Positions 16,425 through 23,235 of a stretch of 25,645 nt of DNA are shown here, in pieces (position 1 is the first letter of the stretch; every line of letters starts with the position of its first letter). This DNA comes from an uncultured Thermomicrobiales bacterium (GTDB lineage: Bacteria; Chloroflexota; Chloroflexia; Thermomicrobiales; UBA6265). The position numbers and the translations under genes are program-made. Under the pieces are notes generated by a model that searched no databases, was not told the origin of the DNA, and saw nothing but the letters and a program-made list of their open reading frames with translations. Location: NCBI GenBank assembly GCA_902806375.1, contig CADCWK010000232.1:1-25645 (forward strand), written 5' to 3'.

Positions 16425-17702
16425 ATGAGCACACACCCATCCGGTGGCCCCGACCACCCAGGCATTCCCGACGATACGATCCGCCCGTTCCGCCTCGAGA
16501 TCCCGGGCGAGGCACTCGACGACCTCCGCGACCGCCTGGCCCGTACCCGCTGGGCCACTCCACTGCCCGGCGAACCCTGGGCGCGGGGCGTGCCGGTCGC
16601 GTACCTGCGTGGACTGGCAGCGTACTGGCGAGACGGCTACGACTGGCGGACCGCCGAGGCGGCCATCAACGCGCACCCGCAGTTCACGACGACGATCGAC
16701 GGCGCCAACGTCCACTTCCTCCACGTGCGCTCGACGCACGACGACGCCCTGCCGCTGCTGCTCTGCCACGGCTGGCCGGGCTCGTTCGTCGAGTTCCAGC
16801 GGATGATCGGTCCGCTGACCCAGCCGGAGCAGTATGGTGGTGAGGCCACGGACGCCTTCCACGTCGTCGTCCCCTCGATTCCCGGCTTCACCCTGTCCGG
16901 CCCTACCCCGGACGAAGGCTGGACGGAGGACCGGATCGCCTCCGCCTTCGTCACCCTGATGCACCGGCTCGGCTACGAGCGCTACGGCGCCCAGGGCGGC
17001 GACTTCGGCGCCGGGATCTGTCCGGCGATGGGCCGCCTCGACCCGGAGAGGATCATCGGAGTCCACGTCAACGCGGCGTCACAGGGGTTCATCCCGTGGC
17101 ATACCGTCGAGGGCGAGGAGCGTGAATCGCTGTCCGCCCTCGACCAGGAGCGGCTCGACCGGCTGGGGGCATGGATGGCGGCGGAGAGCGGCTACTTCAC
17201 GATCCAGGGCAGCAAGCCGGAGACGCTCGCCGCCGGGCTGAACGACTCGCCGGCCGGGCAACTCGCCTGGATCGTCGAGAAGTTCCAGGGCTGGACCGAC
17301 CCGGCGAAGGTGCTCCCGGAGGACGCCGTCGACCGCGACCACCTGCTGACGAACGTCTCCCTGTACTGGTTCACCGGGACGGCGGGTTCGTCCGCCAATC
17401 TCTACTACGAAGGGTCCCACGCCGGCTGGGGGGACGTTGCTGAGGGGGGCGCTGGCGATGGGTCGGCACAGGCCGCCGATGGCAGCAGCGCCTGGTCAGC
17501 GGGCGACACCGGCGCAGCGGCGACGGGTGTCCCGACCGGCGTCGCCGTGTTCGCCAACGATGTCGCCATCCGGCGATACTCCGAGGGGACCAACCACATC
17601 ACGCACTGGAGCGACTTCGACACCGGCGGCCACTTCGCCGCGATGGAGACGCCGGACCTGCTCACCAGCGATGTCCGGGCGTTCTTCCGGACGGTGCGGT
17701 GA
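16425..17702 (+). CDS. Epoxide hydrolase, alpha/beta-hydrolase with EHN domain
   Basis: Hydrolyses epoxides to diols in the cytosol; 425 residues. The N-terminal EHN segment (residues 18-125) has the usual IRPFRLEIPGEALDDLRDRL-like start and TRWATPLP. The oxyanion motif HGWPGS lies at 115-120. The nucleophile is D193 in GGDFG (family usually GGDWG), and the catalytic base is H403 in GGHFAAMETP. LYYEGSH at 326-332 supplies the tyrosine that polarises the epoxide. ATG 16425 is chosen because family proteins begin shortly before the IRPFRL block; ATG 16419 is possible. No ribosome site is obvious, so a leaderless start is conceivable. Residues 334-368 are a Gly/Ala/Ser/Asp-rich insertion of about 30 residues where homologues are short. 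Confidence 0.9.
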   Translation: MSTHPSGGPDHPGIPDDTIRPFRLEIPGEALDDLRDRLARTRWATPLPGEPWARGVPVAYLRGLAAYWRDGYDWRTAEAAINAHPQFTTTIDGANVHFLHVRSTHDDALPLLLCHGWPGSFVEFQRMIGPLTQPEQYGGEATDAFHVVVPSIPGFTLSGPTPDEGWTEDRIASAFVTLMHRLGYERYGAQGGDFGAGICPAMGRLDPERIIGVHVNAASQGFIPWHTVEGEERESLSALDQERLDRLGAWMAAESGYFTIQGSKPETLAAGLNDSPAGQLAWIVEKFQGWTDPAKVLPEDAVDRDHLLTNVSLYWFTGTAGSSANLYYEGSHAGWGDVAEGGAGDGSAQAADGSSAWSAGDTGAAATGVPTGVAVFANDVAIRRYSEGTNHITHWSDFDTGGHFAAMETPDLLTSDVRAFFRTVR

Positions 17703-17856
17703 CCGGCTGGCCAGGGTCGTCGCCTGGTTGACCATGCCGCGATGACCCGGCCCCGTCCTGACCCCGCGGAGGACCCAGCCGGACGCACACCCCAGATCCT
17801 GGTCCGCTCGTCGCGGGGCCGCGAGCGCCCAGGTGCTACCGAACGAGGGCACCCGC

Positions 17857-18246
17857 ATGGCACAGGTGACGGTCTACGGTCTCGACGCGCAGCTCTCTCC
17901 CATCCGCGCCACGCTGTCGGAGGCCATTCACGCCGCCGTCATGGACGCGCTCGCCTATCCGCCGGACAAGCGATTCCACCGGTTCATCCGGCTCGACCGG
18001 CAGGATTTCCTTTTCCCCGCCGACCGGTCGGAGCGCTACATCATCATCGAGATCAGCCTGTTCGAGGGACGATCGGTCGAGGCGAAGAAGCGCCTCATCC
18101 GCGGGCTCTACGACCGGATCCCGGCGGCGACCGGCATCACGCCCCAGGATATCGAGATCACGCTCTACGAGACGCCGCGCCACGACTGGGGTATCCGCGG
18201 CCAGCCCGGTGACGAGATCGGCCTTGCCTACCGGATCGACGTCTGA
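17857..18246 (+). CDS. Tautomerase-fold protein lacking the catalytic Pro1
   Basis: Small protein of 129 residues with the beta-alpha-beta fold of the tautomerase superfamily, closest to the Tautomerase_2 / malonate-semialdehyde-decarboxylase-like group. Family features include ALAYPPDKRFHRFIRL, IIIEISLFEGRSVEAKKRLI, and ITPQDIEITLYETPRHDWG. The mature N-terminus would be Ala (start MAQVTVYG) rather than the Pro1 that acts as catalytic base in classical members, so the usual chemistry may be absent or different. The start is ATG 17857 with GAGGG seven bases upstream; an ATG eight codons earlier also lacks Pro. It lies 154 bases after the epoxide hydrolase in the same direction and converges with the LLM oxidoreductase. 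Its substrate is unknown. Confidence 0.82.
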   Translation: MAQVTVYGLDAQLSPIRATLSEAIHAAVMDALAYPPDKRFHRFIRLDRQDFLFPADRSERYIIIEISLFEGRSVEAKKRLIRGLYDRIPAATGITPQDIEITLYETPRHDWGIRGQPGDEIGLAYRIDV

Positions 18247-18297
18247 CCCGGTGTCGCACTGCCGCCGTCGGTGCTCAGGGACAGCCCCCGAACCCAC

Positions 18298-19236
18298 CTA
18301 CTGCCCCGCCAGCTCCGCGACGATCGGGGCGAACAGGTCGATGTCCGCCTCGCGGACGGTGTAGTAGGAGATCCCGTAGCGGTCCCGGCCAGCGCGGATC
18401 TTCGCGACGATCTCGTCGCGACTGCCGATCAGGGCGACGGGCGAGTCCCGGACGACCGACTCCGGCACGTCCCACGTCTCCGCCATGGTGGCGACCTCGG
18501 TAGCGGTCGCCGCCGCGCCGTCCGTCAGGGCGAACCGCTCCAGCAGGACGTTGAATTCCAGCCCGTCGAAGCGATCCCCGGCGGCCTCCCGGACGATGGC
18601 GACCTTGCGGTCAAATCCCTCCGGCGAGCCATCGTTGCGGTCGAAACCGCTCCCGTCCGGCTTCGACACCCAGATCAGCCCGACGATGCTGGCCTCGCGG
18701 GCGGCGAAGGAGAGGATGCGTGGCCCCCCGCCCCCGAGCATGAGCGGGACGGGCGACTGGACCGGCTTCGGGTTCCCCGGCAGCCCATCCACCTGGTAAT
18801 GCGTACCGGCGAAGGTGACGGTCTCGTCAGCGAAGTACCGCTTGACGATCTCGACGCTCTCGATCAGCTTGCCGACCCGGACACCGGCCCGCTCGAACGG
18901 GATGCCGGTCTTCGTGTAGTCCGAACCCAGCCAGCCGGCGCCGAGGCCGAGTTCCAGCCGGCCGTCGGTCAGGATGTCGACCGTGGCGGCGTCCTGCGCG
19001 AGCACGGCCGGGTGGCGGAAGTCGTTGTCCAGCACGTACGGACAGAACCGCAGCGTCGTCGTGACGCTGGCGGCCGAGACGATCGCCGGCGACCAGGCGA
19101 AGACATCGGTGAAGTGGTCGACGGTCGCCAGCACGTCGTACCCCAGCGCCTCGGCCCTGCGGGCCTTGTCCTGCCAGTCAGCCCGTGACTCACCTCGCCG
19201 GACCTGGACCCCGAACCGGAACGCTCTGCCTGGCAT
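18298..19236 (-). CDS. LLM-class oxidoreductase, probable F420-dependent (MSMEG_2516-like), copy 1
   Basis: Luciferase-like monooxygenase-fold TIM barrel, 312 residues, likely using coenzyme F420 or FMN. It has the start FRFGVQVRRGESRADWQDKA, ALGYDVLATVDHF, YVLDNDFRHPAVLAQDAATV, DGRLELGLGAGWLGSDY and LMLGGGGPRILSFAA, all landmarks of the TIGR03621-type group as I recall it. The start is ATG 19236 with GGAGG seven bases upstream; the reading extends to 19359 without support. It sits 156 bases downstream of a paralogue in the same direction and converges with the tautomerase gene. The substrate is unknown. F420 use is inferred from the family, not visible from a unique motif. Confidence 0.88.
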   Translation of the reverse strand: MPGRAFRFGVQVRRGESRADWQDKARRAEALGYDVLATVDHFTDVFAWSPAIVSAASVTTTLRFCPYVLDNDFRHPAVLAQDAATVDILTDGRLELGLGAGWLGSDYTKTGIPFERAGVRVGKLIESVEIVKRYFADETVTFAGTHYQVDGLPGNPKPVQSPVPLMLGGGGPRILSFAAREASIVGLIWVSKPDGSGFDRNDGSPEGFDRKVAIVREAAGDRFDGLEFNVLLERFALTDGAAATATEVATMAETWDVPESVVRDSPVALIGSRDEIVAKIRAGRDRYGISYYTVREADIDLFAPIVAELAGQ

Positions 19237-19392
19237 CTCTTGCCTCCGTGCGTCGGTATCTCTCTGCCGGACGTCCCGGTCACTACCGGACAGCGTCGCA
19301 CAGCCTGCCTTCACAGGCACATGGCACGCCATGTCTCGACCGTCGACGCACGCCGCCATCTGGACGCTCGCCCCATTGCCGCCGCTCCAGGT

Positions 19393-20334
19393 TCAGCGAC
19401 CGTGGAGGCGGGCGACGACCGGGGCGAACGCTTCCATGTTGTGGATGAAGACGGAGACGTAGCTGATCCCCCAGCGCTCGCGGCGAGCCAGCAGCGTCTC
19501 GACGATCTCGTCGACGGACCCGACGAGGATCAGCGGTGACTCGGCCAGCGTCGTGGCGGGGAGTTCCCATTCCGTGCCCAGGGTCTCCAGCGCCTCGCGG
19601 GTCGCTGCCTCGCCATCCGTTACGGTCAGGTGCTGGAGGAGGATGTTGACCGTCAGGGCGTCGAAGCGGTCGCCGGCGCCCTCGCGGAGCCAGCCGATCT
19701 TGCGGTCCATGGCCGCGGCCGAGGCGTCATCGGTCTCCAGCCCGGTCCCGTCCCGCTTGGCGATCGGCGTGATACTGACGATGTCGGCCTGCTGCCCGGC
19801 CAGGGTCAGCATCTTCCGGCCACCGCCGCCGAGCAGGATCGGGGGGCACGGCCGGGCCAGGACACCGTTCGCATCGCCCAGGTCGCTGACGGTGTAGTGC
19901 TCGCCCGAGAACGTGAATGGCTCGCCCCCAAAGGCACCACGGATGACCGTGATCGCCTCGGCCAGCTTGGCGACCCGCACACCGGGCGCCTCGAACGGGA
20001 TGCCGCTGATCTCGTAGTCCTTGCCGTACCAGCCGGCGCCGAGCCCGAGGTCCAGCCGCCCGTCGGTGAGCAGGTCCAGCGTGGCCGCCTCGAGCGCGAC
20101 GAAGGCGGGGTTGCGGAAGTCGTTGTCCAGCACGAACGGCCCGACCCGCAGCGACGGCGCGACGGTGGCGGCCACGGCCAGGGCCGGTCCCCAGAGCAGG
20201 TGGCCGGTCGGGTGGTCGGGCACGGTCACCGTGTCGTAGCCGAGCGCCTCGACCCGGCGGATCTGCTCGGTGAACTCGGTCCGGCTCGTCGCCCGGCCCA
20301 GGTGAACGCTGAAACGAAACGGCTTGACGGTCAT
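19393..20334 (-). CDS. LLM-class oxidoreductase, probable F420-dependent (MSMEG_2516-like), copy 2
   Basis: Paralogue of the downstream gene, 313 residues, sharing the same blocks: FRFSVHLGRATSRTEFTEQI, EALGYDTVTVPDHPTG, FVLDNDFRNPAFVALEAATL, DGRLDLGLGAGWYGKDYE and ILLGGGGRKMLTLA. The start is ATG 20334 with GGGGGAG six bases before it; ATG 20349 has no ribosome site. The two copies are clearly related but diverged by eye to about half identity, so they probably serve different substrates. A spaced inverted repeat and a TTGACG -35-like box lie in the 125 bases upstream, suggesting its own regulated promoter. F420 dependence is inferred from the family. Confidence 0.88.
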   Translation of the reverse strand: MTVKPFRFSVHLGRATSRTEFTEQIRRVEALGYDTVTVPDHPTGHLLWGPALAVAATVAPSLRVGPFVLDNDFRNPAFVALEAATLDLLTDGRLDLGLGAGWYGKDYEISGIPFEAPGVRVAKLAEAITVIRGAFGGEPFTFSGEHYTVSDLGDANGVLARPCPPILLGGGGRKMLTLAGQQADIVSITPIAKRDGTGLETDDASAAAMDRKIGWLREGAGDRFDALTVNILLQHLTVTDGEAATREALETLGTEWELPATTLAESPLILVGSVDEIVETLLARRERWGISYVSVFIHNMEAFAPVVARLHGR

Positions 20335-20377
20335 CCTAGTCTCCCCCACCTCGGTCCCACGGCGCGATGAGCGGACA

Positions 20378-20417
20378 GGATAACAGGACAGCGAAGCGTT
20401 GTACTGTCGCGTTATCC
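20378..20417. promoter_or_regulatory. 40-bp spaced inverted repeat, operator or hairpin
   Basis: GGATAAC (20378-20384) and GTTATCC (20411-20417) form the outer arms; GACAG (20387-20391) and CTGTC (20404-20408) form inner arms in register. The element lies between the methyltransferase stop and the second LLM start, with TTGACG on the - strand at 20429-20424 as a possible -35 next to it. It could be a regulator site for the LLM pair or the methyltransferase's terminator stem; no T-run follows. Confidence 0.5.
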
Positions 20418-20459
20418 AGGGTCGTCAAGCGAACGGATCAGGCGCGCCAGGTTCGTTCG

Positions 20460-21239
20460 TCAGCTGGCGCTTTCACGCTTCCTGGCAATGACGTGGATCA
20501 GCCGGGCGACGTGCCGATACGGATCGCGCCGGCCCGCTTCCCACTCCGCGGCGAGGATCTGGTCCATGTCCGGGCCGGGCGGCCGGGCGCCGAGGTGGTC
20601 AGTCAGCACACGGATGCCATACCAGGCGAGGAGATCGCACCCCGCCTCGTCCAGCCAGCACTCCAGTTGCGGCAGGGTATGGGCGCTGTTCAGCACGCCC
20701 ATCCCACCGACGTCGGCCACCGCGTCGAATCCACGGAGGGCGTCCTCGAAGCGACCCTCCAGTGCTGGCCGCATCGCGAGCGCCGCCGCATTCTTCGTGA
20801 TCAGGGAGACAATGCCACCCGGCCTGGCGACGGCACCGAGCTCCGCGATCAACGCTGCCGGGTCGTCCACGTACATGATCACGCCGTGGCAGAGCACGAG
20901 GTCGAAGACCGACCGACCAAGCAGGGTCGAAGCCTGTTCACCATACCCCTCGACCAGTCTTACCCGCTCACGCACCGACGGGTGCTCACGCGCCAGTCCG
21001 TCCCGGGCGATCGCGAGCATCTGGACCGAGGGGTCCAGCAACGCGACGTCGTACCCATCCCGCGCCAGCCTGAATGCCTGTGGGCCGCCGCCCCCGCCGA
21101 TATCGGCCACGAGCGCCGGCGCCGCGGGAGCATGCCCCGAGAGCTGCCGTGCGGCAAGGACGTCTCGCACCTGTCCGCGGATCGTAGCGTAGTGGCGGGT
21201 AAACGGCTGCGCCATCGCGGCGTACGGGTCGGTCGTCAT
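20460..21239 (-). CDS. SAM-dependent methyltransferase, CmoM-like
   Basis: Class I methyltransferase of 259 residues. Motif I is DIGGGGG (46-52), followed by an acidic ribose contact in ALLDPSVQM. FDLVLCHGVIMYVDDP and ARPGGIVSLITKN are motifs IV-VI. The order of later blocks (CWLDEAGCDLLAWYGIRVLT, then AEWEAGRRDPYRHVARLIHV) follows E. coli CmoM, which methylates the carboxymethoxyuridine of tRNA anticodons. That resemblance is from memory and its function here is unproven. The start is ATG 21239 with GGGAG five bases upstream. It is 47 bases downstream of the MOSC gene and probably co-transcribed with it. Another small-molecule methyltransferase role is possible. Confidence 0.85.
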   Translation of the reverse strand: MTTDPYAAMAQPFTRHYATIRGQVRDVLAARQLSGHAPAAPALVADIGGGGGPQAFRLARDGYDVALLDPSVQMLAIARDGLAREHPSVRERVRLVEGYGEQASTLLGRSVFDLVLCHGVIMYVDDPAALIAELGAVARPGGIVSLITKNAAALAMRPALEGRFEDALRGFDAVADVGGMGVLNSAHTLPQLECWLDEAGCDLLAWYGIRVLTDHLGARPPGPDMDQILAAEWEAGRRDPYRHVARLIHVIARKRESAS

Positions 21240-21286
21240 GGGATCTCCCTGTCCGATGGAGCCGCAGCCTTACCGCCCCGAGCGGG

Positions 21287-21829
21287 TCAGACCGCGTCCA
21301 GCGGCCGGTGCGGTTCCGCGGGGAGTTCGACGGCGATCGGATCGCCGGGCCGGATCTCACCACCGGCTTCGACGACGCCCATGACCCCGGCCTTGCGGAT
21401 CAGGTTGCCGTCGGCGTCGCGCCCGAGCGTGGCGGCCATCAGCCCCGGTTGGAGCCCGTCGAGCTGGCCGCACGGGTTGCGCAGCCCGGTGATCCGGACG
21501 ACGGCGTCCGACCCGAGTCGCAGCCGGGCATCGACCGGCAACCCGAGCAGATCCACTCCGCGGGTCGTGACGTTCTCGCCCATCTCACCCGGCGCGACGT
21601 CGAACCCCGCCGCCCGTAACTCGTCGTGCAGTTCGGCGTGGATAAGGTGGACCTGGCGGAGGTTGGGCGTCGTCGGGTCTCGGGCGACGCGCGAGCGGTG
21701 CTTGACCGTGACGCCGGCGTGGGCGTCCCCCTCCACCCCGAGCCCGTCCAGCAGCCGGATCCGGTCGGTGACCGGCTTGGACATGGTGTGCCCCGAGCTG
21801 ACACTGACCGCTTCGACCGTACCGTCCAT
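21287..21829 (-). CDS. MOSC domain protein
   Basis: Single MOSC-domain protein of 180 residues, related to the C-terminal domain of molybdenum-cofactor sulfurase and to YiiM-like proteins. Characteristic parts are GLGVEGDAHAGVTV (29-42), the GEMGENVTTRG block (81-91) and RNPCGQLDGL with the conserved cysteine C120, thought to carry sulfur or a persulfide. The C-terminus ends with a GDPIAVELP strand. The start is ATG 21829 preceded by GAGGAG; readings that extend it to 22180 run through the promoter region and into the antitoxin gene on the other strand. It leads the MOSC-methyltransferase pair and diverges from the toxin-antitoxin module. The exact reaction is unknown; handling of molybdenum cofactor or a reactive nitrogen/sulfur compound is typical of the family. 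Confidence 0.9.
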   Translation of the reverse strand: MDGTVEAVSVSSGHTMSKPVTDRIRLLDGLGVEGDAHAGVTVKHRSRVARDPTTPNLRQVHLIHAELHDELRAAGFDVAPGEMGENVTTRGVDLLGLPVDARLRLGSDAVVRITGLRNPCGQLDGLQPGLMAATLGRDADGNLIRKAGVMGVVEAGGEIRPGDPIAVELPAEPHRPLDAV

Positions 21830-21866
21830 TGACTCTCCTCCTCGGCTGATATCCCGTCTTGACGAT

Positions 21867-21894
21867 GGTCCACGGACCGGGCAGGGGATACCAT
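21867..21894 (+). promoter_or_regulatory. Probable toxin-antitoxin promoter/operator
   Basis: The palindrome GGTCC-AC-GGACC (21867-21878) lies 11 bases before TACCAT (21889-21894), a TAnnnT -10 element, 39 bases ahead of the antitoxin start. AbrB-type antitoxins usually repress their own promoter, so this dyad is the natural operator candidate. A TTGACG at 21859-21864 is too far away (24 bases) to be its -35. Confidence 0.4.
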
Positions 21895-21932
21895 TGGGCC
21901 AGATGATCTCATGGAACCGGAGGAGGTCCGGC

Positions 21933-22277
21933 GTGGCGGCGACGATGATTCGTGGCGACAAGCGAGTAACCGTACCCGAGAACATCCGGCGCGAGCTCGG
22001 ACTGGAGGACGGCGTCGAATACATCGTCCTGCGCGCCGGTGCTGATGAAATCGCCCAGCCGGGCCTGTCCGGGCAGAGGACGACGTCTGGCCTCGCTGGC
22101 TCGATCCGGGCAACCGGGGAGCAGGTCGAGGAACTCGAGCGAATGCTGGCCTCACGTCGGCGCTTCGCCAGTTCCCGCATCCTTACCGACGAGGACTGGG
22201 ACGCGGCGATCGCGGAAGCGGTCGTCGAGGATTTTCTGGGCGAGGACTACGGCCCGGATGCCGTCGAACGACGGTGA
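21933..22277 (+). CDS. AbrB/SpoVT-type antitoxin
   Basis: DNA-binding antitoxin of 114 residues. Residues 5-45 carry a swapped-hairpin AbrB/MazE domain: RGDKRVTVPENIRRELGLED, then YIVLRAGADE. The C-terminal part is predicted helical and acidic (DEDWDAAIAEAVVEDFLGED), as expected for the region that wraps the toxin. The start chosen is GTG 21933, with a strong GGAGGAGG six bases upstream; ATG 21945 is an alternative. The stop overlaps the toxin start by four bases (GTGA), a coupling typical of toxin-antitoxin pairs. Very long in-frame readings upstream (to 20367) are fortuitous. It should neutralise the PIN toxin and repress its own operon. Confidence 0.85.
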   Translation: MAATMIRGDKRVTVPENIRRELGLEDGVEYIVLRAGADEIAQPGLSGQRTTSGLAGSIRATGEQVEELERMLASRRRFASSRILTDEDWDAAIAEAVVEDFLGEDYGPDAVERR

Positions 22278-22687
22278 CCGACGTTGTCTTCCTGGATACC
22301 AGTGTTCTCGTCCGCGTCATCACTGGCGACGTTCCCCACCTAGCTGAACGATCCGAGCGGTTGATCCGTGAGGTAGCCGCCGGGAACCTCACGGTTCGCC
22401 TCTCGGATACGGTCGTATTCGAGACCGTCCATGTCCTGGCGACGCTCTATGGCAGCGACCGCACGTGGATCCGTGACAGCCTGATGCCCCTGCTCAACCT
22501 GTCCGGGATGCTCCTGCCAGACAAGGACCTCTATGGTGAGGTGTTCGATCGCTGGATCCGGGAGCGCTCGCTCTCGTTCGCCGACTCGTATCACCTGTCT
22601 CTCGCGAAGTCCCTGGGGATCACCGGGATCATCTCGTTCGATCGCAAGCTGAACAAGGAACCGGCGGTCAGACTCGTCGTTCCCTGA
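22274..22687 (+). CDS. PIN-domain ribonuclease toxin, VapC-like
   Basis: PIN-fold Mg-dependent RNase, 137 residues, the usual VapC size. The four acidic active-site residues are visible: D8 (FLDTSVLV), E50 (VVFETV), D104 (SFADSYHL) and D123 (SFDRKL). The start is GTG 22274 inside the antitoxin stop, so translation is coupled. It would cleave an RNA such as a tRNA when the antitoxin is degraded. It is the last intact gene before a rearrangement scar. All catalytic residues appear intact, so the toxin is likely functional. Confidence 0.9.
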   Translation: MTDVVFLDTSVLVRVITGDVPHLAERSERLIREVAAGNLTVRLSDTVVFETVHVLATLYGSDRTWIRDSLMPLLNLSGMLLPDKDLYGEVFDRWIRERSLSFADSYHLSLAKSLGITGIISFDRKLNKEPAVRLVVP

Positions 22688-22720
22688 CCGGCCCCGTCGC
22701 GACCCTGAGGATGGCAGGCG

Positions 22721-22825
22721 TTACGCCAGCGCGAGGTCGACGATGGTTGCCCCATCCGCGGCGAGCGCCCCGACGCGCACGCGCGGGCCGAGGGGGGTGG
22801 GAATCTCGTAGGACACGAGTCGCAT
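22721..22825 (-). pseudogene. N-terminal remnant of a fumarylacetoacetate-hydrolase-family gene
   Basis: An ATG at 22825, with GGAGG six bases before it, opens a 34-codon frame reading MRLVSYEIPTPLGPRVRVGA then LAADGATIVDLALA, ending at TAA (22721-22723). This is the recognisable start of fumarylacetoacetate hydrolase family proteins (MRLVSYE, GPRVGAL, IVDL), which normally run to about 280 residues. The catalytic domain is absent. The frame stops 33 bases from the PIN gene end, so the 3' part was lost in a rearrangement. Confidence 0.6.
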
Positions 22826-22845
22826 GGGCGGCCTCCTCTCGCGCC

Positions 22846-22874
22846 GGGACGCCACCCAGAAGGGGCGGCGTCCC
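22846..22874. terminator. Hairpin in the scar region
   Basis: GGGACGCC (22846-22853) pairs with GGCGTCCC (22867-22874), with further internal pairing CCC/GGG after one mismatch. It lies between two gene remnants and may be the terminator of a gene no longer present. Confidence 0.45.
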
Positions 22875-22907
22875 GCGCCGACGCCTCAGCTCACCGCCAG
22901 GGTGTAC

Positions 22908-23170
22908 AACTCGCGCTCCCGCTTCTCGAGGAGCGGTACGATCGTGCCCTCACCGCCTGGAAGCTCTACCTCTGGCCGCTGATCGTCGTGCGCTCGCCGG
23001 ACATGAAGGTCCTGCCGATCGCGATCGCCCAGTTGAGCGGCACCGCGGGGGAGAACCGCGCCGTGATGATGGCATCCGTCACGCTGTCCGTGCTGCCGCC
23101 CTTCGTCCTCTGGGTCGTCGCCCAGCGGTGGATCATCCAGGGGATCGCCTCGAGCGGCGTGAAGGGGTAG
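22908..23170 (+). pseudogene. C-terminal remnant of a carbohydrate ABC permease (MalG/UgpE-like)
   Basis: The frame ending at the TAG at 23168-23170 carries the last ~75 residues of a sugar ABC permease. Its parts are AWKLYLWPLIVVRSPDMKVL, PIAIAQLSG, a final membrane helix (VTLSVLPPFVLWVVAQRWII) and the typical terminal SGVKG. The EAA loop and the first four or so helices that should precede it are missing, and the codons before about 22950 no longer look like a permease. No proper start codon or ribosome site exists; GTG 22988 is internal. The real boundary is approximate. The next genes (isomerase and dehydrogenase) follow in the direction expected of an intact sugar operon. Confidence 0.75.
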
Positions 23171-23235
23171 TCCGGGGCGGTACCGCCGGCCGGGCGCCCG
23201 AGCCGCCCGGTCACCATGAGAGGAAAGGGGATGAC

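Noticed and set aside
20367..21932. Long upstream extension of the antitoxin frame
   Set aside because: It overlaps the methyltransferase and MOSC genes on the other strand; the strong GGAGGAGG before GTG 21933 marks the real start.
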